Below, one piece after another: positions 34,862-44,448 of a stretch of 64,000 nucleotides of DNA. Made by a program: the position numbers and the translations under genes. Origin of the DNA: Corynespora cassiicola. Its lineage: Eukaryota; Ascomycota; Dothideomycetes; Pleosporales; Corynesporascaceae. The DNA lies in contig JAEUWY010000016.1 of assembly GCA_022059125.1 (NCBI GenBank), positions 124,001 to 188,000 of the forward strand, read 5' to 3'. The notes beneath the pieces are model-generated. The model saw only the letters and a list, made by a program, of their open reading frames with translations, ran no database searches and was not told the DNA's origin. Position 1 is the stretch's first letter; every line of letters starts with the position of its first letter.

Positions 34862-35923
34862 TTTTTAAAAATAAATACTAGTAAAGTTATATTAATAAAA
34901 TAAAACATAATATCCTATATAGATTTTTGATTAGTAATAAAATATAATAAATTAATAGTAAATTCTAAATGGTAAATTAACTAATAAAGTAAATATAATT
35001 ATAAAATATAATTATATAAACTATACATATACCAAATTCTATAGTTTTTTATAATACTATAAAATTTTATATATAAAGATGTGTAGAGTTTATAAAACTT
35101 TATAGAATATTACGTAATTAGACTTACTAGCACTAATACACTGTAAGACCTTAGACGTAGTTGTGGCCTATAAAGGCCTATTATGGCCTATATCTAGTCC
35201 AAAGGGGTTGTTGAGGTCACGTGTAACCTAGTATATACTTTCTAATCGCTGTACGGTCCCTCGTCAGCGATTCGTCTCAATACTACTCTACTATATGCTG
35301 GAATAGCGACAGCCAACATCTTCCTGCATTCGCGCATCTGTTCTCAGTGATCTTGTGCCATCCCAACCTACGTTCTTACATACATCAGCGTTATAAACCG
35401 CTTAACTCTATACTATATTTTAAAATTTTGATACTTATTCACTTTTTAGCTTTTTTATTTTATTTATAATAGAATAATAAACTAGTAAAAAGTTTTTATC
35501 CGCCTAAACTTTTAGTATACTTACTTTTACTTTTATTTACTTACTAAACAACTTACTGTACAGCTTTAAAAAAAGTATTATTATATTTATAGTTCTACTG
35601 AAATTCAATCTTAGCGCTAAAAGTATTAATTAGGCAAGTTATAGTAGGACTTTCGGTTGCAAGACTGCCCATCGCTGCCCTATATGCCATCTAAATTCAG
35701 TATTGTAAGACATATTCGAAGTCTGAGGTAGGTCATACGATTGTCTTAACCGCATTTCATTCAAATGTAACAACAATCTCGATTCTCACGAACTCATCTC
35801 ATGAGTGAACAAAGCACAAGGGATCCTTCGTTGTACCTCCTATCTCAAAAACCTTGTTTATATTGCATCGTTTGATCCAAAAGCTATCCATATCACTATG
35901 GACATATCTATCGTATATCCCAC
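34862..35923. repeat. A+T-rich, RIP-like island
   Basis: 34857-35140 and about 35400-35640 are extremely A+T-rich, rich in TA steps and poor in CA, as expected after repeat-induced point mutation. A less A+T-rich core (about 35140-35400) lies between them. In the core, GGCCTA recurs at 35165, 35175 and 35185, an exact 10-bp spacing. No coding remains are readable. It is probably a decayed transposable element that replaced the 3' half of the amidase. Confidence 0.6.
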
Positions 35924-36714
35924 TCACGCAACCTCTCCAGCCTTGATGGTTGCACTCAAGGTTTCGTTTTTCGACACGAATGGAATGAACTTGGGGTACT
36001 TCTCGACAATCAAATCGCTCACGATTCGTGAAAAGACTATACCACCCCAGGCGTTTAGGTGCGTCCGATCGCCAGACCTCCAGTTGTAAGAGTCCGCTGC
36101 GACTTGGCCAATGGCGTTGACATAGTTTGTAGATGCCAGGTTCAGATCAATCCACTTTACACAGTTTTCTTTTGCAACATCGATAGTCGCAGTTCTCTCT
36201 ATCTCGAGATTTTGGATAACTTTGCCTCCAGAGAAAGTGCGACGGGTAAGAGGGGTTACAAGGATAGGTGTTCCGCCCGCCGAGTTAACTTCAGATGCGA
36301 ATGTTGCCAGATTAGCCTTGTATTGTGCAAGACTGACACCGCTAGTGTTTTTCTGGTCATTGTGTCCAAACTAAGCGACTTAGCTGATTGTCTAACAAGT
36401 CGCAATCAAAGACATGCCTGAATCGTCACAAAAACATCGTACTCGTCTTTGTTGGCTCTGATATCTGAAATTACATTTGCCCAATCGCCACCTGCACGAA
36501 ATGAAGCAGTTGATGCGCCGCCGTGACCATAGTTATGGCCTGAGGATTCCGGTACGACAGTGGTAGACAGGAAAGCGTCACCCCAGCCGCCATTTGGCGC
36601 TGTAGTCGAATCTCCAGCCAGAAGCCAGTATATAGGCTTGAAGGCCTCAGCAGACTTTGAGAGTATGGGGCTAGCAAGAGCCAGAGAAAAGAAGGGGACG
36701 AGGGCGAAGCGCAT
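35924..36714 (-). CDS. Rhamnogalacturonan acetylesterase-like SGNH hydrolase
   Basis: Exon 1 36714-36418 and exon 2 36370-35924 give 247 residues, the size of family CE12 esterases. These remove acetyl groups from rhamnogalacturonan I of pectin, outside the cell. A signal peptide is visible (MRFALVPFFSLALASP). SGNH blocks are in order: AGDST (block I, Ser nucleophile), HGGAST (Gly block), FGHND (block III, Asn) and GDRTHLN (Asp/His). The 47-bp intron begins GC rather than GT (CAG followed by GCATGT) and ends TTAG; using it restores VTIQFGHND exactly, and no nearby GT donor does. The start is the first ATG in frame. The gene is flanked by A+T-rich blocks on both sides. Confidence 0.88.
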
Positions 36715-38899
36715 CGTAATCGGCAATTGGATTGTCCACGGAGAGGAGTAGAGATCTAGCGACGGGGGCGAGTCAAGCGTTGCTGGTGAATCGAAATATT
36801 TCCACACCCTCACCTCATTTATAACTTACGAATATACTAGGATATCGGAAGTTGGCACCCGAATGTTGCGCGCGACGGGACATCAAGTTTGGTCAAGGCG
36901 TACGAACCGGAAACGTGGAGGCTTGGAATGGGGGTAAGGGACATGACCCACATCCAAATGAATACTGAAGAGTCCTTAAAAAAGCCCATGAATAGGAATC
37001 CCCGAAACTATTAGATCGATCCAGGGTCAACGGAATCTAGGCGATGGCCTTGCCAAGAGTGTGGGGTACGTCTGCGGGGATAGTTCGACCGACGAGAATT
37101 TCGCGACATCATAGCCCGAGAGTGATATCGGGACGACTTGCAAGCACTGGATAAGCAAAATACGGGCAAATGGAGAGAGTGATGAGGAATACGAGGCGAT
37201 CCGCAAGGCCGACGACGGGCGAGAGGATCTTGCTGAAGGAAGTGAACTTCATTGGTGACCTGCAATGAATGACATAAATGTCGCATCCAGTTCACTCTCC
37301 GTCACTTGTGAACTGAGAAGGCGTTTCTCTCGTTATTTATCGAAGGGTTAAGTCGACTATGAGGTGTGCTGCTGAGCTGATTGTCTGAAACTGGGAGTGA
37401 GAGCCCTCATAGGAGCAGCCTGATCTACATGGCTAACGTACGTGATAAGCGAACGGCGCAGACAAGCGAACGGCGCACTTTTGCTAAGACCTACAACCAC
37501 TACTACTTTTATACTCTGTTGTAGTAGAAACTAAACGCAGAAAAGCTTCTTTTTATTACTTTTTATATAATCGGCTCGCTTATAAATTACGTTAAATAGA
37601 ATTATATTAAGTTTTATAGATAATATACTTAGCTTTAATTATAGTTAATAACTAAAGTTTATAACTATACTAAGAATATTAGTATTTTTAGATTTAGTTT
37701 TATACAGTAATTAATAAATATATATATTAATACTACTGGCTATACTAAAAACTAAAAATAAAATTTAAGGTTGTTTTTCTGTGTCTGGGTTGCGTTGTAG
37801 TTACTTTAGTAATAAACGTTTAAGTTATAACTAAAAACTATTCTATATAAACATTAAGTCTAACTTAGCGTTATATATGTTAGAATAAACTAAGATAAAG
37901 CGACCTAATTATAAATAGACTAAGCAGATAATACATCTAGTTGCTACCAGCGGCAGAGATAACAGCCGACCCGTTCTTGCCATGGCCTTGCGCAGAAGGC
38001 AGAAACTTTGTCAGCATATATTTAAGATGGTTTTGGTTGTAGAGAATTGGATGTTTTTCGCCGAGAGCTTGGAGGGTCGGCGGGTCGGCGGGTCGGCGGG
38101 TTGGCGCTTCGCGCGTAGGCGCGACCCACGGTTGCTCCGCTGAGCCTACTGGTGTCGATAGTGTAGATGCTGGCCGGCCGCACCCTTTGCGCCCCGCTGT
38201 TACCAACCACCACCACCTTAACATTCGACACACCTCATCCTAGTTCTATCAGAATAGAGATCTCTCATATCCATCTCTGCCTTTTTTTCTCGTTTAACTT
38301 CTTGCTTATACAGCTACACTAAAGCATCGGTAACATACATATAATCAAGGCAATCTCCCTAAAAAGATAAATTGTTCCCTTCGTGCCGTTATCAATAGAA
38401 TCACCTTAATAGAGGACCAGCCTAGAAAGTAGGCAGGTTTTGTAATGATGAGACCGTGTCGTACTGATATTCACTGTAAGGGTTCAGTGCTAGAGCCCAA
38501 GCCCCCGGTATTAAACATCCTTTCGGCAACCGCCGCTCCCACTTCGAGCGGCTTTAGAGTGGTGCAATTTATGACGGCTTTCCGAGAAAACAGATCATCA
38601 CGGTCTAATGAAGAGCCCTCCTATCTTCCAGCTCTTTAACTATAAACACCACGACTTAACAGCATCCGCCACCACTACGGGAGCCAGCCAACAAGGCAAC
38701 AAAACAAGTATGGTACAGGAGTTGATTGTAAGAGTTATGGAGGAAGGTTGCCGTAAGGGCAACTCTTCAGTAGCTAGTCTTGGCATGCACGGGCCACCTT
38801 CTCTGCTCCTGCAACCAACTATGGCTCGTGGGCCACCCAACGGCTGCACGTCCTATCAAGTTGCGTCCTTGGTGTTCCCACCATGGAAGTCGGACAAGC
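36715..38899. other. Gene-poor accessory stretch with A+T-rich island and repeat traces
   Basis: A second A+T-rich, RIP-like island spans about 37500-37930. A 17-nt direct repeat starting AAGCGAACGGCGCA lies at 37447 and 37464. A GTCGGCGG-type run lies at about 38079-38100. On the minus strand, 37252-37109 reads a 47-residue ORF with an N-terminus like a signal peptide (MKFTSFSKILSPVVGLADR); it may be the first exon of a small secreted protein or chance. CCGCTGAGCCTACTG at 38137-38151 recurs at 46310-46324. No firm gene is supportable. Confidence 0.5.
37500..37930. repeat. A+T-rich, RIP-like island
   Basis: The stretch is dominated by A and T with abundant TA steps and stop codons in all frames, like the block at 34.9-35.6 kb. 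No coding trace is readable. It is probably a decayed repeat. Confidence 0.5.
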
Positions 38900-40315
38900 T
38901 TACAACTCTTCCCATAGGCTGTCTTCTTTCAGTGTCTTCAAGTCCGTTCTTTGCAACATCACCACCACTTCGAGCCCATGCGAGGACACTGTCTCGGTCA
39001 CACTTCTGTTCCTAGGCAGTATTATTACGTTACCATCGGCCTGAGCATAAGGGATTCTGACAAAACGCGGCTTCCCAAGGCCGTCGCCAAAGTCAAAGTC
39101 GTAGAAGTTGAGGTCAGCCCAACTTGTGATGAATAAATCGCGAGATCCAAAGAGCTCCCAGCCGGGAAATATGCGTCGGTAGTCCTCAACCTTCTCCACG
39201 AGGGAGCATACCTCGCCAATGTGGCCGGTGTCGATGCGCTCGGGCGACTGCGCCTGCGCAACGAGACGGCATGCGTCGGCGAGCAACGCTGCAGAGATGC
39301 CCGTGCCGCAGTTGCTCACGTCGCGTGCTGCCATCTCGGCTAGCGAGAAGAGCACCACGTTCCCAAGGTAGGGGTCTTCGTGGTCGACGAGCGCCGCGTC
39401 CAGTCGCTTCCGGCCGTTAACAGCCATGGGCAGTCGGCTGGTTTTGTCGGCGAGATCGGGCGTGCGTTGTATGCGGGCGCGCGTGATGGCGGACCAGAGC
39501 AACGTGCAGGCTACCGTGTTTGTTGATGGTGTCGTCGCAAGGTAAGGTTTCATGCTTTCTTTGAAGGCGGCGATTTTGGCCATGGGGATGGTCAGGATTT
39601 CGGAGGTGCAGCTGGCGAATTCGGCGGGCATTTGGGGCGGGAGCTTGGAATACTCTGGGTGCTTCTCAAAGATGTCGTCGACCGATGGAATCGTGGCGGC
39701 GTCATTGCTGCCGACGTTGAGACTTTTCCGCAGTGCATCTGCAATGCGGCTGGTTCTGTTCGACGAGGAAATGAAGCTTGAGGTCTGTGACGAAGGTTCG
39801 CTGGTGCATCGCGACCATAGGTTCATAAGCTCTGCGAAGCCGAAGCCGTCCATGGTGTTGTGGTGCGCCTGCACGCACAACCCGACTGCTTTACCGTCCC
39901 CGAAGCGGAACAGACTGACCGCGAAGACGGGTGCTGCTGCGGCTCCAGGTCCCGCTTGGACTACGCTAGCCGTGGGCCAGGCGTCTGCAGGAACGCTCTC
40001 CAGGGGTATCTTGGCCTTGGAGAGCTCTTCGTATGCGCCTGAGATGGAGGCCTTGTCGATTATTTGAGGCGTCGCGTCCGTCGCGCTCCAGCGGATTTCC
40101 ATCCCTGGTGCTTCTCCTTCGCCGACATCTGTTGGGAACACTCGGCCTGCAAGCCACGGGACATGCGCACACACGAGGTCCAGACTCGATTGAAGTTTAG
40201 CTAAAAAAGCTTGAGGTGGTTGTGCCGTTGGGAATACAAGCATGGCTCCGATATATGCTCCCGGCATGATCAGATCGAGCGGAGACAGTCGCTCTGTGAA
40301 TTTGGGTTCCGCCAT
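38900..40315 (-). CDS. BAHD-type acyltransferase (transferase family)
   Basis: A single exon of 471 residues. The catalytic HxxxDG motif is present as HHNTMDG (His152, Asp156, Gly157), and the structural DFGWG motif appears as DFGDG (408-412). Enzymes of this superfamily move acyl groups from acyl-CoA to alcohol or amine groups of small molecules; fungal members include trichothecene acetyltransferases and other secondary-metabolite tailoring enzymes. No biosynthetic core gene (polyketide or peptide synthase) is in this window, so the substrate is unknown. Length and motif spacing (about 255 residues) are normal for the family. The Trp-to-Asp change in the second motif is tolerated elsewhere in the family (inference). 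Third positions are G/C-rich, unlike the A+T-rich surroundings. Confidence 0.85.
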   Translation of the reverse strand: MAEPKFTERLSPLDLIMPGAYIGAMLVFPTAQPPQAFLAKLQSSLDLVCAHVPWLAGRVFPTDVGEGEAPGMEIRWSATDATPQIIDKASISGAYEELSKAKIPLESVPADAWPTASVVQAGPGAAAAPVFAVSLFRFGDGKAVGLCVQAHHNTMDGFGFAELMNLWSRCTSEPSSQTSSFISSSNRTSRIADALRKSLNVGSNDAATIPSVDDIFEKHPEYSKLPPQMPAEFASCTSEILTIPMAKIAAFKESMKPYLATTPSTNTVACTLLWSAITRARIQRTPDLADKTSRLPMAVNGRKRLDAALVDHEDPYLGNVVLFSLAEMAARDVSNCGTGISAALLADACRLVAQAQSPERIDTGHIGEVCSLVEKVEDYRRIFPGWELFGSRDLFITSWADLNFYDFDFGDGLGKPRFVRIPYAQADGNVIILPRNRSVTETVSSHGLEVVVMLQRTDLKTLKEDSLWEEL

Positions 40316-40694
40316 TGTAATGTCTATTGATGTTTCTTTGTGCGGGGTTTCTTCTTGGAATGAATTGAGTGGAATCGAGTTGAAATGACTTACGATCTCT
40401 TCTACTTATAATACGTGTAATTTCAATTTTCACGCCTATATACCTGTTACGCTATAGTGCATGATTTTATGTTGTTGCCTGGTCAGTGAGATCCGTGCCG
40501 ATTTCTAATTGCGCACCCCCACAGTAATACGAACAAGCAAAAGGCTGGCGTGATTTGTCCCCCCGCGCTGGTAAGCTCGGCTACAAGAGTTGTCTGCGTC
40601 GCTCGCTTATTCTCTACACTAGTTCTAGTTTAGTAAAGCTAAAATAAGAAAACTTCCACAGCTCTTTTAACATACTAGATTATATAGTTTTTAA
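40316..40694. other. Short intergenic region
   Basis: This is the 5' flank of the acyltransferase and the 3' flank of the GH51 gene. It has a modest A/T bias and no gene. Confidence 0.5.
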
Positions 40695-42209
40695 TTAGCA
40701 CTTCCACCGCAATAAAGTAAAACTATGCTTTGGAAATAGATATTTTCCTCGCCCGTCCCAAGTGCTCTCTTTTATAGAAACCTCCTCTGTTCCAGCCATA
40801 TTTGTGACATTCACATCAACACCGTTTACTTCATACACCTGCACAAGGTTTTTAACTCCAATAATATCTGCGTCCATGTCTCTCTCCCTGTGCATATTAA
40901 CAACAGCAAGATTCACGTGTTCTTTGTCCCATGTTGCACTGACATCCAGCCAAGGCGTCTCTTTGGTGATGCGTGTGAACTCGGATTTGGTGGGACCCTG
41001 GTAATAATCGCATGCCACGTGCACCGCGATAAGCGCACCAGACATGTATCTGCAGAATAGTTCGTAAGGATACCACGACGTTTGCTTGATGATCCCAGTC
41101 TTCGTGGTCATCAACGGGCTGATAACATTGACGCTCTGCGCAATGTTCGCCATGTCAACATCATTACTCTTCCGAACGAACACATTAAGCCATACGGCTA
41201 CTGCCAATGCATCGCTCAAAGTATACATCTCTTCAGCTCCTAGCCATCCAGGTGCTCGCTTTGACCACCACACATTCCATTCATCGAAGCAGATCTTAGG
41301 CCTTTTTTGCACAGCAGGGATCTTATGTTCGTAGTAGGCCAGATCTATGAGCGATCCCGCGACCTCGATGGCCCTCTCAGCGGTGAGTGGAGCATAGACA
41401 TTCTCGTAGTGGTCCTCTGATGCCGTATAAAGATGGATACTGTGCATGTCGATTAATTGTATGCGAGGTTGGCCAACGGGGTCATTTCCACGAGCACGCA
41501 GACAGTGTTTGAGTACCGTGTAATCCCAGCTAGTTGGTCCCTCCCGCCCACACAAGATGAGCTGGATATCCGGATCCAAGTATTTCAGTGCCTTGGCCCA
41601 TTGAAGGGCTTTTTCAGCATATGCAATGTCAGTCATTTGCTCAACCTGCCAGTCTCCCCACATCTCATTTCCGAGTGCCCAGTACTTTACTTTGTAAGGC
41701 TCTGAATGTCCATTCTCCCGTCGAAGATTTGCATAGTAGGTATCCTGGGAAGAGTTGCAATACTCGACCCATCCAAGAGCCTCGTCAAGTGTGCCAGTGC
41801 CAAAGTTCAGGCAGAGATAGGGCTCGGCATCCAGCTCTTTGCACCATTGCATAAACTCATCTGTGCCGAATGTGTTTCCCTCAACAGCACCCCATGCGAG
41901 GTCGGGACGTTTTGGTCTCCTTTCACGTGGACCAACGCCATCAAGCCAATGATAAGTGGCACAGAAGTTGCCTCCAGGATACCGAAATACCGGAATGTTG
42001 AGTGGTTTCAGAGCATCAATGACATCTTTTCGAAATCCCGCTGAGGTCAAGAGGTGTTGATTTGGATTTTGAGGATCGTAAATACCACCGTAAACACATC
42101 GGCCCATGTGTTCAATAAAACCCGAATATATGTTGCGATTGATTGGATTCAGGCGGTGGTGTGGAAACACCGAGATGGATGCGTTTTTTGCGTGAACGTA
42201 AGAGGTCAT
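40695..42209 (-). CDS. GH51 alpha-L-arabinofuranosidase
   Basis: A single exon of 504 residues starting at the first ATG (MTSYVHAK). The frame extends 30 codons upstream only to a GTG, so I reject that start. GH51 enzymes release terminal arabinose from arabinan and arabinoxylan. The acid/base Glu182 is in WALGNEMWG and the nucleophile Glu310 in ICFDEWNVWW. RYPGGNF (76-82) and FGTGT are further family marks. There is no signal peptide, so it is probably the intracellular type acting on arabino-oligosaccharides taken up by the cell. It shares a 549-bp promoter region with the MFS gene on the other strand. Confidence 0.93.
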   Translation of the reverse strand: MTSYVHAKNASISVFPHHRLNPINRNIYSGFIEHMGRCVYGGIYDPQNPNQHLLTSAGFRKDVIDALKPLNIPVFRYPGGNFCATYHWLDGVGPRERRPKRPDLAWGAVEGNTFGTDEFMQWCKELDAEPYLCLNFGTGTLDEALGWVEYCNSSQDTYYANLRRENGHSEPYKVKYWALGNEMWGDWQVEQMTDIAYAEKALQWAKALKYLDPDIQLILCGREGPTSWDYTVLKHCLRARGNDPVGQPRIQLIDMHSIHLYTASEDHYENVYAPLTAERAIEVAGSLIDLAYYEHKIPAVQKRPKICFDEWNVWWSKRAPGWLGAEEMYTLSDALAVAVWLNVFVRKSNDVDMANIAQSVNVISPLMTTKTGIIKQTSWYPYELFCRYMSGALIAVHVACDYYQGPTKSEFTRITKETPWLDVSATWDKEHVNLAVVNMHRERDMDADIIGVKNLVQVYEVNGVDVNVTNMAGTEEVSIKESTWDGRGKYLFPKHSFTLLRWKC

Positions 42210-42758
42210 GGTCAACTCAAAGACAGATAGGAATACAATACAATCGAAGAGTGAATGGGAACTTGATGAAATATTCCAAGGCTGACCATGAGAATTCACT
42301 TGCGCACTCCAGTTTAAAAGTCAATGCTTGAGATAAGTGTCGGCGAATGCGCCGAACTTGCCCACTCTAGTCGGCTGCTTTCACGAGATGATGAACGACA
42401 AGACCAATGATAACATACCTGTAAGTTGGACCCGAGTCAGATCCAATCATTCGATGACATCCAAGAATAGTTGCCGTTTTTATGAGGATGACTGGGTGTA
42501 GATTTTCGACTGGTGGGAAATTTTTGAACCCCGCACTGTTCTCCAAAAACCAAGTTACCGGGGGCTGGGCGACCTTGGCGCGGCATGGTCATGGGCCGAG
42601 ATGAGCTCTCAGTCAAAAGAGAGGTCGGAGCTGATTTCGAACTGATCGGAGCAATCGCCGATGCGATCGGTACATAAAACGCGGTTAGAACATGATTCCT
42701 TCTCTAAGATTTCGTCTTCTACCGAGTATCTTGTTAGCGTATTGGTAAAATTAACGGC
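42210..42758. promoter_or_regulatory. Divergent promoter with two CreA-type sites
   Basis: This region lies between the divergent GH51 and MFS genes. CCCCGC at 42529-42534 (reverse of GCGGGG) and CCGGGG at 42558-42563 both fit the CreA consensus SYGGRG and lie 29 bp apart. A CATAAAA box lies at about 42672, some 85 bp before the MFS start. CreA mediates glucose repression in fungi (established). That it acts here is inference from short, common motifs. Confidence 0.35.
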
Positions 42759-44448
42759 ATGGGCGAGGTAAAGTTCTCAGATTTGGACATCCAAAAGCAA
42801 GAGGCCTTGGAAGGCGTTGTAGCATCAGAGAATGTGGGTTTGAATGAAGAAGAGCTGGTTATTGAGAAGAAGTTGGTTCGCAAGATAGACTTCATCATCA
42901 TGCCCATAATCCTTCTAGTATACTTGTTGAATTGGATCGACAGGTGAGTATATTTGTTTCAAAGTAACCTGCAGATCTGACACTTGGAACTACAGAAATA
43001 ATTACGCGTCCGCGCGCCTTGCAGGCCTTGAGGATGACTTGGGGATGAATCTCCAGCAGTACCAAACAGCTTTGTCCATCTTGTTTGTGGGATACATCCT
43101 GGGACAAATTCCGTCGAATCTGATGCTCAATTGGTGTGGTCGCCCGTCCTGGTATCTTGGGTTCTTCACCATTGCTTGGGGTCTCGTGTCTGCATTTACG
43201 GCATTGGTTCAGAGTTTCAAAGGCATGGTGGCTTGCCGGTTTATCCTCGGTGTAGTTGGTCAGTACAAAACTGTTACGATTGCAGAGTATCTATAGAAAC
43301 AAACTGACAGTTATTTACAGAAGCTCCTTTCTTTCCTGGTGTGCTGTTCTACCTCTCAAAGTGGTATACAAAGAAGGAAATGAATCTCCGAATGAGCATT
43401 TTCTATTCAGCAGCCATGATTGCCGGCGCGTTTGGCAATTTGATCGCAGCGGGAATTCTCAATGGTATGGACGGAAAACGTAACATATCAGCATGGAGAT
43501 GGTTGTACATCATTGAAGGCGCTATCACTGTCTTATTCGGCATAATAGTATGCTTCTTGCTGCCTGATTTCCCTGAAACATGGCGGGGACTTACGCCCGA
43601 GCAGAAGCACGTGGGTATGTGGAATGCTTCTCTCTAGTCGTGACCTGAACTAATAACTACCAGCAAACAGACGCCTAGCACTGGAAGCTACCGACATGGA
43701 TATTGACGAAAAAGGTGGTATGTCGCAGCTCAGGGGACTCAAGCTTGCGGTTACCGATTCGAAGACTTGGGTGTTTGTTGGCATCTACATGTGCCTTACA
43801 GGTGCCCAAGGCTTTGGATACTATTTCCCGACCCTTTCTGCTTCCTTGGGATACAGTCGATTCATCTCACTATTGCTCGTAGCACCACCACATATCTTCA
43901 TGACGGTATACATGTATGTTCACGGGTTTGTTAGCGACCGCTTCCAGACGCGTTTTTGGTTCAGCTTCTATCCGATTCCAATCGCCATAGTTGGGTTCAT
44001 CGTCTTCATGACAACGTCAGCATTTGGACCGAAATATTTTTCGTTCTTCCTGATGATGTTTCTAATGTCCATGAATGGCACAATCTTTTCATGGGTCGCA
44101 GGTGTTTTGACCCGGCCTCCTGCGAAGCGCGCAGCATCATATGCACTTATCAATTCTTTGGGCAACTCGGTGACGATATGGACCCCCTACACCTACTTGG
44201 ATAAGGAAAAGCCGTATTATTATACGGGCATCGGGACATGTGTCGCGTTGATGAGCATCGCTGCGGGCTTATTGGTTTTGTTGCGGTTCATGCTCATCCG
44301 AGAGAATAGACGGCTGGCTAATCTCGAGAATGAGAACGTTCAGCTATCAGAAAAAGACATGGCGCGGCTCCAAAGAACAGCAGGTCTTGAAGGAATATCG
44401 CTCGCCGACGCTCGAAGACTTCAAAAAGGGTATAGGTATCCTATCTAA
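42759..44448 (+). CDS. MFS transporter, anion:cation symporter (Dal5/Tna1-like) type
   Basis: Four exons, 42759-42943, 42996-43258, 43321-43614 and 43664-44448, give 508 residues. Introns are 49-62 bp with GT..AG ends, and all phases agree. The first membrane segment ends in LLNWIDRNNYASARLAGL, the hallmark of this MFS branch. WYTKKEMNLRMSIFYSAAMIAGAFGN and the central loop are typical, with 12 hydrophobic segments expected. Members carry organic anions such as allantoate, nicotinate, pantothenate or sugar acids with protons. The place beside GH51 suggests a link to plant-polymer breakdown products, but no substrate can be read from the sequence. Confidence 0.9.

Noticed and set aside
36059..36421. 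Plus-strand 120-codon frame
   Set aside because: It is a shadow of exon 2 of the acetylesterase gene, which is on the minus strand and carries SGNH motifs.
42210..42299. Upstream extension of the GH51 gene
   Set aside because: The frame is open for 30 codons but begins on GTG; the ATG at 42209 gives the usual length.
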